NCBI RefSeq assembly: GCF_029211325.2
Contig: NZ_CP135996.1
Coordinates: forward strand, 2,728,001-2,792,000
Source: Caproicibacterium argilliputei
GTDB taxonomy: Bacteria > Bacillota > Clostridia > Oscillospirales > Acutalibacteraceae
Reading direction: 5' to 3'
Length of the DNA stretch: 64,000 bases
In this document: piece after piece, positions 40,423 through 49,064 of the stretch
How the letters are laid out: every line of letters starts with the position of its first letter
Numbering within the stretch: position 1 is the stretch's first letter
The notes under the pieces: model-generated
What the model was told of the DNA's origin: nothing
The model's database searches: none
The model's input: the letters and a program-made list of their open reading frames with translations, nothing else
Made by a program: the position numbers and the translations under genes

Positions 40423-41217
40423 ATGGATATTCGGGCAGTACAGATTCTGGAACCGCTAAAGACCGCCTGCTGCCAAATTTTCTCACACAATCTGGTCGGC
40501 GTTTACCTGCACGGCTCCCTCGCGTTCGGCTGTTTCAACTGGGAAACAGGCGACCTCGATTTTCTGGTGGTCACAAAAAAATCGCCCACCCTGCCGCAAA
40601 AGGAAACCTTTGTAAACGTCCTGCTGGAGCTCGACCGCCACAGCCCGCCCAAGGGCTTCGAGATGAGTTTGGTTCTTGAAAAGGACTGCCGCCATTTCGT
40701 TTATCCCACTCCGTTCGAACTGCATTTTTCAAACCTCCACAAAGCAGCCTGCCGGGAAAACCCGCGCACATACTGCAAACGGATGCACGGCACAGACGGT
40801 GATTTAGCCGCTCATTTTACCGTCCTCCGGCACTGCGGCATCCCTCTTTACGGTCCGCCGGTTAAAAGCGTGTTCGGTCCTGTGCCGGAAGAAGCATACT
40901 GGAGCAGTATCGAAAGTGACATCGCGGATGCACCTGCGCAAATTTTTCAGGACCCGGTTTATGTTGTCTTAAATTTATGCCGCGTTCTCGCTTATGCACA
41001 GAGCGGTGCCGTCCTGTCCAAACAGCAGGGTGCGCAATGGGGGCTGCAAAACCTGCCGGTTTCCTTTCATCCGCTGCTTTCTGCGGCAGAAAAAGGATAC
41101 AGCGGCACTGCGCCGTTTCCTCTGGAGCAGGCACGGCCGCTGCTCCCTGTTTTTGCAAAAGAAATGCTCGCAAAAATCCGCTTTGCCCGCCGCGCTGCTG
41201 CCCTGCAAAGTCCCTAA
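40423..41217 (+). CDS. Aminoglycoside adenylyltransferase-like nucleotidyltransferase (DUF4111 C-terminus)
   Basis: 264 residues. The nucleotidyltransferase core G-S-L-A-F-G-C-F at 31-38 and the metal-binding D-L-D at 44-46 are intact; the C-terminal half resembles the DUF4111 domain found in AadA/ANT(9)-type enzymes. Those enzymes inactivate streptomycin or spectinomycin, but chromosomal homologues in Clostridia may have other substrates. Resistance cannot be claimed from sequence. AAAGGA precedes the ATG. Confidence 0.8.
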   Translation: MDIRAVQILEPLKTACCQIFSHNLVGVYLHGSLAFGCFNWETGDLDFLVVTKKSPTLPQKETFVNVLLELDRHSPPKGFEMSLVLEKDCRHFVYPTPFELHFSNLHKAACRENPRTYCKRMHGTDGDLAAHFTVLRHCGIPLYGPPVKSVFGPVPEEAYWSSIESDIADAPAQIFQDPVYVVLNLCRVLAYAQSGAVLSKQQGAQWGLQNLPVSFHPLLSAAEKGYSGTAPFPLEQARPLLPVFAKEMLAKIRFARRAAALQSP

Positions 41218-41258
41218 AAAAAGACTGGCTGCATTCCATATGCAGTCAGTCTTTTTTT
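41215..41258. terminator. Bidirectional terminator between the nucleotidyltransferase and htrA-like genes
   Basis: An A7-GACTG...GCAT arm pairs with ATGC...CAGTC-T7, with one bulge. A/T tracts flank both sides, serving the two convergent genes. Confidence 0.85.
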
Positions 41259-42660
41259 AGGGTTCCTGAGAAACCACACGCTGGGTTTCCCCTTTGTCTT
41301 CCAAAAGCTTTATTTTCACGCGCAGGGTTTTTCTCTTTTTCACGCTGTAAATTTTCGCTGAAACCTGATCCCCCGGTTTGTGCTTGGAAAGCACCCCGGT
41401 AATATCATTCAGCGCGGAAATTTCTTTCCCGTCAATCTGATACAGGACATCGCCTTTTTCCACGCCGCTGTTTTTGAGGGAGCTTTCGTTATCAATCGAA
41501 AGGATTTCGACCCCGCCGTCCACCGGCAGCACCGCTTCTTCATACGTTGACAGCAAGCGGCACGTAACGCCCAGCCGTGTGCGCCCCTGTACATAGCCGT
41601 TGTGAATCAACTGATTGATAATCCCCACTGCCTGACTCATCGGAATCGCAAAGCCCATGCCCTCGTAGCCGTTCGTAATGATTTTTACGGAATTGATTCC
41701 CACCACCTGCCCGTACAGGTTGCAAAGCGGCCCGCCGGAATTGCCGGGGTTAATGGCAGCATCCGTCTGAATATACGTCATGCCGTTGTCACTGTATCCT
41801 GCAATGGTGCGGTTCAGTGCGGAAACATAGCCGCCCGTCAGGCTGTCGCTGTAGTTCATGCCGTCCGGGTTGCCGATGGCAAGCACCTGCTCCCCGACTT
41901 TCAGCTCTTCTGCTCTGCCGAAAGCCGCCGGTGTCAACCCTGTTGCGCTGATTTTCAGCACTGCCAGGTCACTGGTTTTGTCGTAACCCAAAATCCGCGC
42001 ATCATACTGTTTCTTGTCCGAAAGCACCACTGTCACCGTTGCGGCGCTTGTATTCCCAATTACGTGCGAATTTGTAAGCACCACACCATCGCTGCTCGCA
42101 ACAATGCCGGTGCCCTGACTTTCCCCGCTGCCGCCGCCCGTTGTCGGTACGGAAGCCAGCACGCCCACCACGCTCGGGCTGACTTTTGTAAACACCGTTT
42201 CGGGCGAAAGCGCTTTTCCGGATTTTTTCTGCAGTGTCAGGACACTGCCCGTTTTTTCCCCCTGATTTGGAATCACGTCTTTCGAGCGGGAAACTGTCGC
42301 CTTTGAGGAACCGGAAGAGGGTTCATCCGCTGTGCCCAGATGTCCGCCGGCACTGTTCCCCTGCACGTCAGAAATGCTAATGCCAATCAGCATCGCTGTA
42401 AAAACAACCAGCAGCGCCAGCAGCACGCCGACCAGCGTCTTTATGCCCCGGCTCATCTTTTTGCGCACTCGCGGTTCGGCGGGGTTTCGGTAGTGGGCTT
42501 CCCCGTCTGCACCGTCTTCCCGTGGTACCGGTCGACTGTCCGTTTCCGGCACAAAAGCCGGTTTTTCCTGCGGATACCACTGCTCCGGCTGGTACTGCGG
42601 CGGTTCGCCTGCCGCGGGCTGCTCCGTCGGGTTCGCCTGCCGCGGATTCTGTTCGTCCAT
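41257..42660 (-). CDS. HtrA/DegP-like membrane-anchored serine protease
   Basis: 467 residues. A Pro/Gln-rich cytoplasmic N-terminus (1-65), one membrane helix at about 74-96, a linker, a trypsin-like domain with triad H199, D231 and S308 (G-N-S-G-G), and a C-terminal PDZ domain (about 365-450). It degrades or refolds damaged proteins outside the membrane. It lies 30 bases after the histidine kinase gene, like YycJ/HtrA arrangements near envelope-stress two-component systems, and AAGGAGG precedes the ATG. Confidence 0.93.
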   Translation of the reverse strand: MDEQNPRQANPTEQPAAGEPPQYQPEQWYPQEKPAFVPETDSRPVPREDGADGEAHYRNPAEPRVRKKMSRGIKTLVGVLLALLVVFTAMLIGISISDVQGNSAGGHLGTADEPSSGSSKATVSRSKDVIPNQGEKTGSVLTLQKKSGKALSPETVFTKVSPSVVGVLASVPTTGGGSGESQGTGIVASSDGVVLTNSHVIGNTSAATVTVVLSDKKQYDARILGYDKTSDLAVLKISATGLTPAAFGRAEELKVGEQVLAIGNPDGMNYSDSLTGGYVSALNRTIAGYSDNGMTYIQTDAAINPGNSGGPLCNLYGQVVGINSVKIITNGYEGMGFAIPMSQAVGIINQLIHNGYVQGRTRLGVTCRLLSTYEEAVLPVDGGVEILSIDNESSLKNSGVEKGDVLYQIDGKEISALNDITGVLSKHKPGDQVSAKIYSVKKRKTLRVKIKLLEDKGETQRVVSQEP

Positions 42661-42690
42661 CCGGGATTCCTCCTTGCCGAAATTTCTCTG

Positions 42691-44295
42691 TCACATACCG
42701 TCCTTTTTGTTTTTGGGGGCGGTCTGTTTCGGGGTACCGTCCGGCTGCGCCGCATCCTGCCGTTTGGAAGCAGGTGGCTCTACCACTTCCGCACAAACCG
42801 TGGTCGTCGGCCGCTGCGATGCGGCGGACTGCGGAATTTCGCGCGGCAGCCAGAAAGAAAACTCACAGTATTGCCCGACCACCGAATTTGCCGAAATTTC
42901 TCCACCATGCTGCTGGATAATGGTTTTCACGATGTACAGCCCCAGCCCCATGCCGGTTTTGTCCTTGCTGCGGGATTTGTCGGTTTTGTAGAAACGCCCG
43001 AAAATCTGCGTAATTTCCTCCGGTGCAATTCCTTCGCCGCTGTTGCGGATGGTCACCGTGGTCTTTGTGGGCTGTTCCGCAATCGTCACCTGAATGTACC
43101 CGTTCTCATTGGTGAATTTCACAGCGTTTTCCACCAGATTATAGACAACCTGATGAATCATATCCGTGTCGCCGTCCACATAAACCGCGTGGGTGTCCTC
43201 CAGGCCGCGCACCTCAATTTTCTTTGCTTCAATCGGTTTTTCAAAGCTCAGCATCGTGGTCAGCACAGTTTCGGTAATGTCAAAGCGCGCGGGCCGCAGC
43301 TTCAGCTCGCCGTTGTCAATGCGCGAAAGATCCAGCATGGTTTTCACCAGGCGAGAAAGGCGTTTGACCTCCTCCGTCACAATCTGCAGATAATGCGCCT
43401 GCTTCTCCTGCGGAATCGTACCATCCAAAATGCCGTCAATGAAGCCTGCAATCGTGGTCATCGGCGTTTTCAGTTCATGCGAAACGTTGGCAATAAAATT
43501 CCGCCGCGTATACTCGCTGCTCGCCAGCGAATCCGCCATGTTGTTAAACGCCAGCGCCAGCTCGCCGATTTCGTCGCGGCTGGTCACCGGCACCCGCGTG
43601 CTGAAATTCCCGTCGCCAAAGCTGCGCGCCGCGCCCGCCATAATGCGCAGCGGCCGCACCATATTGTAGGAAAACACCCACACCATGCAGAAGCTCACCA
43701 TAAATGCCGCCAGCGCCGCGAACAGAAACATCCGAAAAATATCCTTGCGGTACTCCGCCTGACTGCTCACCGAAACGCTGGTGAAAACCGCCCCGATGGT
43801 ATGCGTCTGTTTGGAGACCTGTACGGTCACCGGCACTCCCACCGCATAGCAGGGCGCGTCATAAACGCCGCCCAGCAGTGTCTGGTCATTGTAAATGCCG
43901 CTGAGCGCCTTCTGCATAATGCTTTTGGGGATTGTTTTTTCCGTATGAATGGTGCCGGCCGCCCCCTGCGAGCTGACCGTAATCTGTCCCGCTTCGTTGA
44001 CGATAAAAATATCAATTTCATTGTTGCGGCTCAGTGCCGGCAGAAATTTCTCAATTCCCTCGGTATCAATCGCCACCTGCCCGCTGCTCAGCGTCAGGCT
44101 GCGGGCGACAATGTCCGAAACACTTTGCGCGTTTTTCGTCAACCCGTCCCGTTTTTCCTGCTTCCAGTTGCTGTTGAAAGAGAGCAGCATTACCAAGCCC
44201 AGAATGCAGAAACTCACAAAAATCGTGAGCAGCGTCATCATCAGGTACTTTTTAAATAGGGTTTTCCGTTTTGCTCTTTCCAAAATACCACTCAT
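42691..44295 (-). CDS. Membrane sensor histidine kinase
   Basis: 534 residues. Two membrane helices (about 19-41 and 180-203) enclose an extracytoplasmic sensor domain, then HAMP, the phosphoacceptor H in N-V-S-H-E-L-K-T-P near 275, and HATPase motifs (N-L-V-E-N-A, G-M-G-L-G-L-Y). The C-terminus has a 60-residue Pro/Lys-rich tail with no homology. The start overlaps the response regulator stop (ATGA). The arrangement regulator-kinase-HtrA resembles WalRK-type envelope regulation. Confidence 0.94.
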   Translation of the reverse strand: MSGILERAKRKTLFKKYLMMTLLTIFVSFCILGLVMLLSFNSNWKQEKRDGLTKNAQSVSDIVARSLTLSSGQVAIDTEGIEKFLPALSRNNEIDIFIVNEAGQITVSSQGAAGTIHTEKTIPKSIMQKALSGIYNDQTLLGGVYDAPCYAVGVPVTVQVSKQTHTIGAVFTSVSVSSQAEYRKDIFRMFLFAALAAFMVSFCMVWVFSYNMVRPLRIMAGAARSFGDGNFSTRVPVTSRDEIGELALAFNNMADSLASSEYTRRNFIANVSHELKTPMTTIAGFIDGILDGTIPQEKQAHYLQIVTEEVKRLSRLVKTMLDLSRIDNGELKLRPARFDITETVLTTMLSFEKPIEAKKIEVRGLEDTHAVYVDGDTDMIHQVVYNLVENAVKFTNENGYIQVTIAEQPTKTTVTIRNSGEGIAPEEITQIFGRFYKTDKSRSKDKTGMGLGLYIVKTIIQQHGGEISANSVVGQYCEFSFWLPREIPQSAASQRPTTTVCAEVVEPPASKRQDAAQPDGTPKQTAPKNKKDGM

Positions 44296-44981
44296 TCTTT
44301 GACTTCAAATTTGTAACCGACACCCCACACCGTCTTGAGCGCCCACTGGTCAGAAACGCCCTCCAGCTTTTCCCGCAGGCGCTTCACGTGCACATCCACC
44401 GTGCGGCTGTCGCCGTAGTAATCAAAGCCCCACACTTCGTCCAGCAGCTGATCGCGCGTAAACACGCGGTTCGGGTTGCTCGCCAGGTGGTAAATCAGTT
44501 CCATTTCTTTTGGCGGCGTGTCCACCACTTTTCCGTTTACTTTCAGCTCATAGTTTGTCAGGTTGATGGAAAGCTTATCGTAGTGCACTTCCTTCACCGC
44601 GTCACTGCCGGATTTCCCCATGCGCCGCAGCACCGCCTTGATGCGCGCCACCACTTCCTTGGCTTCAAACGGCTTGACCACATAGTCGTCTGCGCCCAGT
44701 TCCAGACCCAGCACCTTGTCGAAAACCTCGCCCTTCGCCGTCAGCATGATAATTGGGCACTGGCTCTTCTTTCGGATTTCACGGCACACCTGCCACCCGT
44801 CCAGTTCCGGCAGCATAATGTCCAACATAATCAAATCCGGATTCTGCGCGTCAAACAGCTCCAGCGCCTTGCGCCCGTCGTTGGCAATCACGACCTCGAA
44901 TCCTTCTTTTTCAATATACAAACGAAGCAGTTCACAAATGTTCTGGTCATCGTCCACCACCAGAATTTTCCCCTGCGACAT
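44292..44981 (-). CDS. OmpR-family response regulator
   Basis: 229 residues from the ATG at 44981 (GAGGAGG upstream). Receiver domain with D10-D11, phosphoacceptor D54 and K near 104; winged-helix DNA-binding domain in the C-terminal 95 residues with R-T-V-D-V-H-V-K-R-L-R. Resembles WalR/PhoP. Its partner kinase is encoded next with four-base overlap. A -10 TATAAT at 45019-45024 lies upstream, although the nearest TTGACA is only 12 bases from it. Confidence 0.94.
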   Translation of the reverse strand: MSQGKILVVDDDQNICELLRLYIEKEGFEVVIANDGRKALELFDAQNPDLIMLDIMLPELDGWQVCREIRKKSQCPIIMLTAKGEVFDKVLGLELGADDYVVKPFEAKEVVARIKAVLRRMGKSGSDAVKEVHYDKLSINLTNYELKVNGKVVDTPPKEMELIYHLASNPNRVFTRDQLLDEVWGFDYYGDSRTVDVHVKRLREKLEGVSDQWALKTVWGVGYKFEVKE

Positions 44982-45111
44982 TTTGAAACGCCTCCTCAAA
45001 ATACAGTGATACAAAGTTATTATAGAAGATTCCCCTTGTCAAATGATGAATATTCTATGAAGTTGCCACAAATCCGGCGTGCTTTAATGCGGTTCCCCCG
45101 AAAAGCGCGTT

Positions 45112-45591
45112 TCACAGCCGCAAAGCCGCCACAATCTCGTCCCCGTCCATCTCTCCAATTTCCCGAAAACCAAAAGAATGGTACAGCGCCTTTGCCACCG
45201 TATTTTCCGGTTCATAGGAAAGCAGGCAGTAATCTGCCTCGCCGCACGGCTTGCTGCGCACAAATGCCAGCGCAGCTTCCAGTGCTTTCCTGCCAAGCCC
45301 GCGCCCCTGCCAGTGGCGGTCAATCATAAACCGCCAGATTGCATAGTTGCCGGCAAGTGCCGCCGGTTCTCCTTCTTCGCCAGTACCGTCATAGCCAAAC
45401 ATCACAAACCCGACCGGCTGCTCCTCCTCGTAAATACCAAACGGCAGCGCAACCTTTCCCGCTGTGATGGTGGTGTATGCTTCCAAAATACTTTCAGTGT
45501 TTTCCGCCACAAAGGGCTTTTGTTCTTCTTTTACCGAAAGCGCCAAAATTTCATGGATGTTTTGCGCATCGACTTTCTTTAAAGTAAGCAA
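45112..45591 (-). CDS. GNAT-family acetyltransferase (spermidine/spermine-acetyltransferase-like)
   Basis: 159 residues if a TTG at 45591 (GGAG seven bases upstream) is the start; the frame is open to an ATG at 45636 without a clear binding site. Acetyl-CoA motif W-Q-G-R-G-L-G-R-K-A-L at about 97-107 and a late Y-H-S-F-G-F. The body resembles Blt/PaiA-like polyamine acetyltransferases. Monocistronic, convergent with nothing close. Confidence 0.8.
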   Translation of the reverse strand: MLTLKKVDAQNIHEILALSVKEEQKPFVAENTESILEAYTTITAGKVALPFGIYEEEQPVGFVMFGYDGTGEEGEPAALAGNYAIWRFMIDRHWQGRGLGRKALEAALAFVRSKPCGEADYCLLSYEPENTVAKALYHSFGFREIGEMDGDEIVAALRL

Positions 45592-45766
45592 CTGTTTTCT
45601 CCTTCCGTACCTGTATTCCCGTTCTATGCACCGCATAGGCGGCCTTCCACATCCGCCAGCCTGCGTTTGCCAAAGTGCAAATGGTGCCGGACCTTGCTGC
45701 AGGAGGTTCTTTTCTGCATTTTACCATGTTTGTATGCGCCATGCAATGCTCTTTCCCTACAGGCGC

Positions 45767-45811
45767 GCAAAAATGCCGTTGCTCCGACTTGCGGAACAAC
45801 GGCATTTTTGC
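45767..45811. terminator. Terminator between leuD and the GNAT gene region
   Basis: A perfect 15-bp stem (45767-45781 with 45797-45811) around a 15-base loop, with A5/T5 tracts inside the stem. It lies 25 bases after leuD on the minus strand. Confidence 0.75.
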
Positions 45812-45835
45812 GTGTAACAGAATCTTGTAACAGGC

Positions 45836-46318
45836 TTATTTCTGCAGGCTGTTCAGCAGCCCGCCCTTGTCAATGATATTTTGGATGAACGGCGGGAACG
45901 GCTCCGCCTGAAACTGCCTGCCGGTTGTCAGGTCGGCAATCACGCCGGTGGCAAAGTCCACCTGCACCTCGTCTCCTTCTGCAATCTCCTGTGCAGCTTC
46001 GGCACACTCCAGAATCGGCAGACCGATGTTGATGGAGTTGCGGTAAAAAATCCGTGCAAACGTACTCGCAATCACGCAGGAAACCCCGCTTGCCTGTATG
46101 GCAATCGGCGCGTGCTCCCGCGAGGAGCCGCAGCCGAAATTCTTGTTCGCCACAATGATGTCACCCGGCTTTACGGTTTTTACGAAGTTCTTGTCAATGT
46201 CCTCCATGCAGTGCTGCGCCAGCTCCGCGTGTGAAGCGGTGTTCAGATACCGCGCCGGAATAATCACATCTGTGTCCACATTGTCGCCGTACTTGTGCAC
46301 TGTCCCTTTTGCAGTCAT
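45836..46318 (-). CDS. leuD: 3-isopropylmalate dehydratase small subunit
   Basis: 160 residues, the short LeuD type found in archaea and Firmicutes. [14 protein letters not shown] near the N-terminus and [10 protein letters not shown] in the active site are clear. With LeuC it isomerises 2-isopropylmalate in leucine synthesis. It follows leuC by 13 bases. leuA and leuB are not in the window. Confidence 0.95.
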   Translation of the reverse strand: MTAKGTVHKYGDNVDTDVIIPARYLNTASHAELAQHCMEDIDKNFVKTVKPGDIIVANKNFGCGSSREHAPIAIQASGVSCVIASTFARIFYRNSINIGLPILECAEAAQEIAEGDEVQVDFATGVIADLTTGRQFQAEPFPPFIQNIIDKGGLLNSLQK

Positions 46319-46331
46319 GTGTGCGCCTCCT

Positions 46332-47591
46332 TTACAGCTTTTCCGGGTCGGTCAGCACGCCGGTCACCGCGCTGGCCGCCGCCACGGCCGGACTTGCCAG
46401 GTAAACTTCGCTTTCTACATGACCCATCCGCCCGACAAAGTTGCGGTTCGTGGTTGAAACTGCGCGTTCGCCCTTGCCGAGAATACCCATGTACCCGCCC
46501 AGACATGGCCCGCAGGTCGGCGTGCTAACCACCGCACCGGCTTCCACAAAAATCTCTGTCAGTCCTTCGCGGATACACTGCAGATAAACCGCCTGCGTCG
46601 CGGGAATCACGATACAGCGCACACCATCCGCCACTTTTCTGCCTTTCAGCAGCTTTGCCGCCACGCGCATATCCTCAATGCGCCCGTTGGTGCAGGAGCC
46701 AATCACCGCCTGGTCCATTTTAACGCCTGCCGCCTCGTCAATCGTCTTGGTGTTTTCCGGCAAATGTGGAAAACTCACCGTCGGGCGCAGCGCGGCAAGG
46801 TCAATTTCCACTGTGCGCGTATATTCCGCGTCCGGATCGGCTTCGTAAACCTTTATTTCGCGCTGAAACCGCCCTTTTTCGTAAGCCAGCGTCTTTTCAT
46901 CCACCGGAAAAATGCCGTTTTTGGCGCCAGCTTCAATCGCCATGTTGGCAATGCACAGGCGGTCGTCCATCGAAAGTGCCGTCACGCCGTCACCGGTAAA
47001 TTCCAGTGACTGGTACAGCGCGCCGTCCACACCGATTTCCCCAATCAGATGCAGAATCACATCCTTGCCGCTGACCCAGCCGGTCGGCTTTCCTTTCAGC
47101 ACTACCTTGATGGCAGACGGCACCTTAAACCATGCCTTGCCCGAAATCATGCCTGCCGCCATGTCCGTACTGCCCACGCCAGTTGAAAAAGCCCCCAGCG
47201 CGCCATAGGTGCAGGTGTGGCTGTCCGCGCCGATGACACAGTCGCCCGGGCCAACCAATCCCTGCTCCGGCAGCAGCGCGTGCTCAATGCCCATGCGGCC
47301 AACATCAAAAAAGTTTTTGATGTTGTATTTTCCGGCAAAGCCGCGAGTCTGGCGGCACTGCTCCGCCGCCTTGATGTCCTTGTTTGGTACAAAGTGATCC
47401 AGCACCAGCGCAATGCGTGTGTTGTCAAACACGCGATTGGCACCGCATTTTTCAAATTCGTTGATGGCCACCGGACTGGTAATATCGTTTCCAAGCACCA
47501 GATCCAGCTTTGCTTCAATCAGCTGGCCGGCCTTTACGCTGGGAAGCCCGGCGTGCGCCGCCAGAATCTTCTGCGTCATGGTCATTCCCAT
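46332..47591 (-). CDS. leuC: 3-isopropylmalate dehydratase large subunit
   Basis: 419 residues. The [4Fe-4S] cysteines are visible: C in G-S-C-T-N-G and C-x-x-C in P-T-C-G-P-C-L-G. Other aconitase-family signatures (D-S-H-T-C-T-Y-G-A) are present. The short LeuC type matches the small LeuD. The start has AGGAGG and lies beside a divergent Crp/Fnr-type regulator. Confidence 0.95.
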   Translation of the reverse strand: MGMTMTQKILAAHAGLPSVKAGQLIEAKLDLVLGNDITSPVAINEFEKCGANRVFDNTRIALVLDHFVPNKDIKAAEQCRQTRGFAGKYNIKNFFDVGRMGIEHALLPEQGLVGPGDCVIGADSHTCTYGALGAFSTGVGSTDMAAGMISGKAWFKVPSAIKVVLKGKPTGWVSGKDVILHLIGEIGVDGALYQSLEFTGDGVTALSMDDRLCIANMAIEAGAKNGIFPVDEKTLAYEKGRFQREIKVYEADPDAEYTRTVEIDLAALRPTVSFPHLPENTKTIDEAAGVKMDQAVIGSCTNGRIEDMRVAAKLLKGRKVADGVRCIVIPATQAVYLQCIREGLTEIFVEAGAVVSTPTCGPCLGGYMGILGKGERAVSTTNRNFVGRMGHVESEVYLASPAVAAASAVTGVLTDPEKL

Positions 47592-47637
47592 ATGAGATGC
47601 CTCCTGTCGTTTCTTAGATTGATTATCCCACAGATGA

Positions 47638-47666
47638 TTTACAAAGAATGTAAACCATGATACAAT
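47638..47666 (+). promoter_or_regulatory. sigmaA promoter of the Crp/Fnr regulator with an overlapping palindrome
   Basis: -35 TTTACA (47638-47643) and -10 TACAAT (47661-47666) are 17 bases apart. The -35 is the left arm of the palindrome TTTACA-N5-TGTAAA (47638-47654), a possible operator for the regulator itself or for the divergent leuC gene. Confidence 0.6.
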
Positions 47667-47720
47667 CTCATTGGAACTTTCCTACACCGTCCGAATGCAT
47701 TGCGAAAGGAGCAGAGAATC

Positions 47721-48356
47721 GTGGCGCAAAGTTTTCACTTTACCGAACCAGAGTCCGGTTGGTCCATTCTCGGCGAGGGACAGCCGTTTCGCCATTACAG
47801 TCCGCGTCAGTTGGTTTACCTGCAGGGAGAAACCGACAACAGCTTTTATTACTTAAAAAAAGGCCGCGTCTGCATTTTCCTGATTTCTGACGAGGGCGAT
47901 GAAAAAACCGTCACGTTCCGCGAAAGCGGCTCTATCTTTGGCGAAGCAGCTTTTTTTGACGGCAAGCCGCGCACCACTTCCGCCCGTACCATCACCGAGT
48001 GCCAAATTGTCAGCATCGGCCGCGCCGAGCTGACTACCCTGTTCCGCAAAGAGCCTTCTCTGGCGCTGCAAATGCTGCAGGTGCTGGCGCGAACCGTGCG
48101 TATGCTTTCCGGTCAGCTGGACACCATATCCTTTCTGTCGGCAGACCGCCGGCTTGCCGGCATTCTGGTCGCCCTCGCCGGAACGGAACACGTCGTGCAC
48201 AATTCTCAGGAAGAGCTGGGCAATCTGGTCGGTGTCACGCGAATCACGGTGAACCGCGTCCTGCATATATTTGCGCAAAGGGGCTGGCTGACACTGCAGT
48301 ACCGCAGTGTCACCTTAACCAATCCCGCCGCCCTCGCCGCTTATGCGCAGGAGTAA
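47721..48356 (+). CDS. Crp/Fnr-family transcription regulator
   Basis: 211 residues from a GTG at 47721 (AAAGGAG upstream); an ATG seven codons earlier has no binding site. An N-terminal cyclic-nucleotide-binding-type beta-roll (G-E-A-A-F-F-D-G-K-P-R near residue 80) and a C-terminal winged helix with G-V-T-R-I-T-V-N-R near 180-188. There is no Fnr-type cysteine set. Ligand and targets unknown; divergence from leuCD suggests possible local control. Confidence 0.88.
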   Translation: MAQSFHFTEPESGWSILGEGQPFRHYSPRQLVYLQGETDNSFYYLKKGRVCIFLISDEGDEKTVTFRESGSIFGEAAFFDGKPRTTSARTITECQIVSIGRAELTTLFRKEPSLALQMLQVLARTVRMLSGQLDTISFLSADRRLAGILVALAGTEHVVHNSQEELGNLVGVTRITVNRVLHIFAQRGWLTLQYRSVTLTNPAALAAYAQE

Positions 48357-48369
48357 CCCTCTATATATC

Positions 48370-48405
48370 AAAGACCGGACAGTCCGCGGACTGTCCGGTC
48401 TTTTT
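48370..48405. terminator. Terminator after the Crp/Fnr gene
   Basis: A perfect stem of about 16 bp (AAAGACCGGACAGTCC pairing with its complement) with a 2-base centre and T5 on the plus strand. It also faces the end of the convergent gene at 48404. Confidence 0.85.
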
Positions 48406-49060
48406 AGGATGTTTTGGTACTGCTTTTCGCGCTCATGGCATTCTCATAGATTTCTTTGCTTGCATCCCAGTATTCTTTATGTTGGGTGTATTTCTTATCG
48501 CTGTCCTTATCCAGTGCACGCAGATTCACGGTAAAGCTGTACCCGTCGTAGGTCATCACCTTCGGCATCGGTAATTTCACATTAGAGGTATCCCACCCAT
48601 CCTGCTTCTGGATATACGCATAGCCCTTACTGTCGCAGATAAACAGCATATCACTGTAAGTGGTAAAATCGCCCATCAGGCGCGTTACGTTCGCCGCAGT
48701 CACCTGCGCATTTGTCGTGTCGCCGCCCAACGCATAGTTGCTCACCTGCACCACAACCTTGCCGTCGCCGTTGCGGTCTTTTGCGCCCAGTGCAAGCTTG
48801 CTTTCCATATCCTGCACCACATTATCCGGCACATCATATTCCGTAATCAAGCCGATTTCGTAATCCGGCTCCACTTTGGACATGGCATCATAGATGATAA
48901 ATCCCAAAAGAATTGCTGCCACAATTCCAATGAGCACATGCCACTTGTGATAGTACCAAAAATTCTGTCGTTTTTCCTTCGGCGTCAGCGGTGTGCGCTT
49001 CAGCTTGTCGCTGTGAATGGTTTCCTCTCCCTCATGAACCAGATATCCTTCGCGTGCCAT
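48404..49060 (-). CDS. Hypothetical single-pass membrane protein after lysS
   Basis: 218 residues. A polar N-terminus (1-40) precedes one membrane helix at about residues 41-60; the remaining 155 residues should lie outside. A D-R-N-G-D-G-K segment near 95 resembles an EF-hand-like calcium loop but is single. No family recognised. GGAGTGAG overlaps the lysS end and the ATG is four bases after the lysS stop, so the two are co-expressed. Charged Ser/Thr/Lys C-terminus. Confidence 0.65.
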   Translation of the reverse strand: MAREGYLVHEGEETIHSDKLKRTPLTPKEKRQNFWYYHKWHVLIGIVAAILLGFIIYDAMSKVEPDYEIGLITEYDVPDNVVQDMESKLALGAKDRNGDGKVVVQVSNYALGGDTTNAQVTAANVTRLMGDFTTYSDMLFICDSKGYAYIQKQDGWDTSNVKLPMPKVMTYDGYSFTVNLRALDKDSDKKYTQHKEYWDASKEIYENAMSAKSSTKTS

Positions 49061-49064
49061 GGAC

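Noticed and set aside
40423..41217. Firm antibiotic resistance call
   Set aside because: Motifs only place it in the family; substrate cannot be read from sequence.
42340..44259. 639-codon plus-strand frame opposite the histidine kinase
   Set aside because: Shadow of the kinase and HtrA genes; Arg/His-rich, no domain, no start signals.
45019..45042. TTGACA and TATAAT upstream of the response regulator gene
   Set aside because: The spacer is only 12 bases, too short for a normal sigmaA promoter; the -10 may be used with another -35 but this cannot be settled by eye.
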